Shown: in pieces, positions 5,390 through 6,457 of the stretch
Numbering within the stretch: the first letter of the stretch is position 1
Layout of the letters: each line of letters starts with the position of its first letter
NCBI GenBank assembly: GCA_041621755.1
Contig: JBFKAE010000163.1
Location: 1-6,457 of the forward strand
Reading direction: 5' to 3'
DNA from: Sphingosinicella sp041621755
GTDB taxonomy: Bacteria; Pseudomonadota; Alphaproteobacteria; Sphingomonadales; Sphingomonadaceae
DNA length: 6,457 bases
The notes under the pieces: model-generated
Database searches by the model: none
The model's input: only the letters and a program-made list of their open reading frames with translations
Told to the model about the DNA's origin: nothing
Program-made: the position numbers and the translations under genes

Positions 5390-6299
5390 GCCCCTGCGGC
5401 GCACCAAGCGCGATCGCATCCCCGGCAAAACCACTTATCGCCATGCGAACGCTCCGGCGTGATCGATATTCCTTGCCCGCCCGCACACCTTCAAACAATG
5501 CGCGGATCGTCTCGGGACAATCGGTGTCGACGGTGCCACTGATCGCAAGTCGCCCATCAGGCAGCGGCGCAATCGTCGCATCAATACCCGCGATCGCACT
5601 GCCATCAACAGCGAGCAACCGCGCGCCTTCGACATTGACCGTCCCGCCATCGCGCCAGGCAGACACTGTTGCAAGCGGTGCACGCGCTGTCACAGATATC
5701 GGAACCTCAATCATGAAATGTGGCCCGCCGGAGCGATTGATTTCGCCCAGCAACCGCAATTCGGCCTGCGCAGGATAGGCCGGCGACTTGCCCGCAGGCG
5801 CATTGCCCGGCGTTTCGCGAAAATGCAGCTCCAGCCCCTTGGCCGCAAACACGCCCGCGACAAGCGGCAAGCGGACATTCGCGGTTTCAAAATGCATCGA
5901 TAGCCGCTCGATAATCGCATCGGGTCGCCGCACGCTCGCCAGGGCGCTTGCCCCTTCAATCGACAGCAATGCGGTCGGAAGACCGGGCAGTGCGAACAAT
6001 AATCGGGGATTTTCGGCCGCAATGACAGCGTGCCCTGTACGCCACGGCTGCCGGTTGACCACCACCTGCCCGGTTTCCAGCGACGCTGTGACGCCATCGG
6101 CCCGATATCCCCATGAAAGCGCGGGCAGACGCGCTTCGATACGATATGGGAATCCACCGATTTCAGGCGTGGGCGCTTCGGGGACGAGCGTCGCAACCGC
6201 TGCCCTGAACGCCTGCGCCTCCCCGTTCCAGTATAGCCAATAGGCGCCAAGCCCAAGGAGAAGCGGCACCAACGCCACCCATATCGGAACGCGCTTCAT
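5334..6299 (-). CDS. DUF2125 family membrane-anchored protein
   Basis: This 321-residue product begins with a short basic stretch and a hydrophobic segment at about 6-24, then a tryptophan/tyrosine-rich edge, fitting an N-terminal membrane anchor or uncleaved signal with the rest in the periplasm. G48-G-F-P-Y-R (48-53) matches the G-F-P-[FY]-R motif of DUF2125 proteins, found mainly in Alphaproteobacteria and of unknown function. The remainder is rich in short beta-strand-like segments (for example L-E-L-H-F, A-E-L-R-L-L, L-A-I-S-G-T-V). The start ATG shares one base with the stop of the upstream acyltransferase-like gene (TGATG), so translation is probably coupled. The final ~23 residues are proline-, glycine- and alanine-rich and are read through the antisense of the tyrC 3' end. 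They may be an unconstrained extension, since no stop occurs earlier in frame. Confidence 0.8.
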   Translation of the reverse strand: MKRVPIWVALVPLLLGLGAYWLYWNGEAQAFRAAVATLVPEAPTPEIGGFPYRIEARLPALSWGYRADGVTASLETGQVVVNRQPWRTGHAVIAAENPRLLFALPGLPTALLSIEGASALASVRRPDAIIERLSMHFETANVRLPLVAGVFAAKGLELHFRETPGNAPAGKSPAYPAQAELRLLGEINRSGGPHFMIEVPISVTARAPLATVSAWRDGGTVNVEGARLLAVDGSAIAGIDATIAPLPDGRLAISGTVDTDCPETIRALFEGVRAGKEYRSRRSVRMAISGFAGDAIALGAPQGPRGGPARSQAPPCPALHQ

Positions 6300-6457
6300 C
6301 AGACGGACTCGTTGATCGCAGCGTGCAACCGGTCTTCAAAATCCTTGCGCGGCAGGCCGGGCGGGATCGGTGCGCCAAAGCGCACGGTAACCGTGCCTGC
6401 AGGCTTCAAAAAACCCTTTTTGGGCCAGACCAGACCCGAATTGAGCGCCACCGGCAC
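6299..6457 (-). CDS. plsC: C-terminal fragment of a lysophospholipid (1-acylglycerol-3-phosphate) acyltransferase
   Basis: The 52 visible residues start V-P-V-A-L-N-S-G, which matches the last conserved block of PlsC-type acyltransferases (the proline-containing motif IV). They continue with W-P-K-K and a strand-like T-V-T-V-R-F-G-A-P-I-P-P-G-L, then a final helix. PlsC adds the second acyl chain to lysophosphatidic acid to make phosphatidic acid at the inner membrane. The catalytic H-x4-D and the glycerolphosphate-binding motif lie outside the window, so activity and the exact acceptor cannot be confirmed. The stop TGA (6299-6301) overlaps the DUF2125 start by one base, indicating an operon running leftward. 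Confidence 0.75.
   Translation of the reverse strand: MPVALNSGLVWPKKGFLKPAGTVTVRFGAPIPPGLPRKDFEDRLHAAINESV

Noticed and set aside
1..6457. CRISPR array, tRNA or rRNA genes, insertion sequence or transposase, luxI-type synthase
   Set aside because: No regularly spaced repeats, RNA gene signatures, transposase motifs or synthase-like frame were seen on reading both strands by eye; a tool search could still find a short element.

Overview
The window looks like chromosomal DNA of an alphaproteobacterium, most likely a sphingomonad (Sphingomonadales). The main reason is the tightly coupled hisC-tyrC pair, an arrangement known from Zymomonas mobilis. A DUF2125 protein, an LPA-acyltransferase-like gene and GC-rich codon use in the right half agree. 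This assignment rests on gene content and recall, not on a database search.

Layout. 1-409: no convincing gene. The first ~95 bases may be the tail of a gene read rightward into the window, followed by an AT-rich spacer with three copies of an octamer. 410-1708 (minus): a TetR-type regulator with two complete TetR units in one 432-residue chain. 1709-1913: intergenic, with a candidate promoter for that gene flanked by two exact 9-bp direct repeats. 1914-2654 (minus): a LuxR-type regulator with an acyl-homoserine-lactone-binding-like domain and no synthase gene in the window. 2655-2770: intergenic, with two short dyads. 2771-3247 (minus): tadA, the tRNA adenosine deaminase. 3370-4476 and 4478-5389 (plus): hisC and tyrC, separated by one base. 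5334-6299 (minus): a DUF2125 membrane-anchored protein whose 3' end overlaps that of tyrC by 56 bases. 6299-6457 (minus): the C-terminal end of an LPA-acyltransferase-like gene whose stop overlaps the DUF2125 start codon.

How the genes work together. The right half is housekeeping: histidine and tyrosine/phenylalanine biosynthesis, tRNA wobble modification, and probably envelope lipid metabolism. HisC makes histidinol phosphate and in this group may also transaminate aromatic precursors. TyrC oxidises prephenate and/or arogenate. The left half is a regulatory pair, luxR followed by the double tetR on the same strand. Single rows sampled by eye are less GC-rich there (about 47% at 1981-2040, against about 67% at 4621-4680), so it may be an accessory insertion beside tadA. 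What the pair controls is not visible. The most interesting content is the two-headed TetR protein, the repeats at its promoter, and the LuxR solo with altered signature residues.
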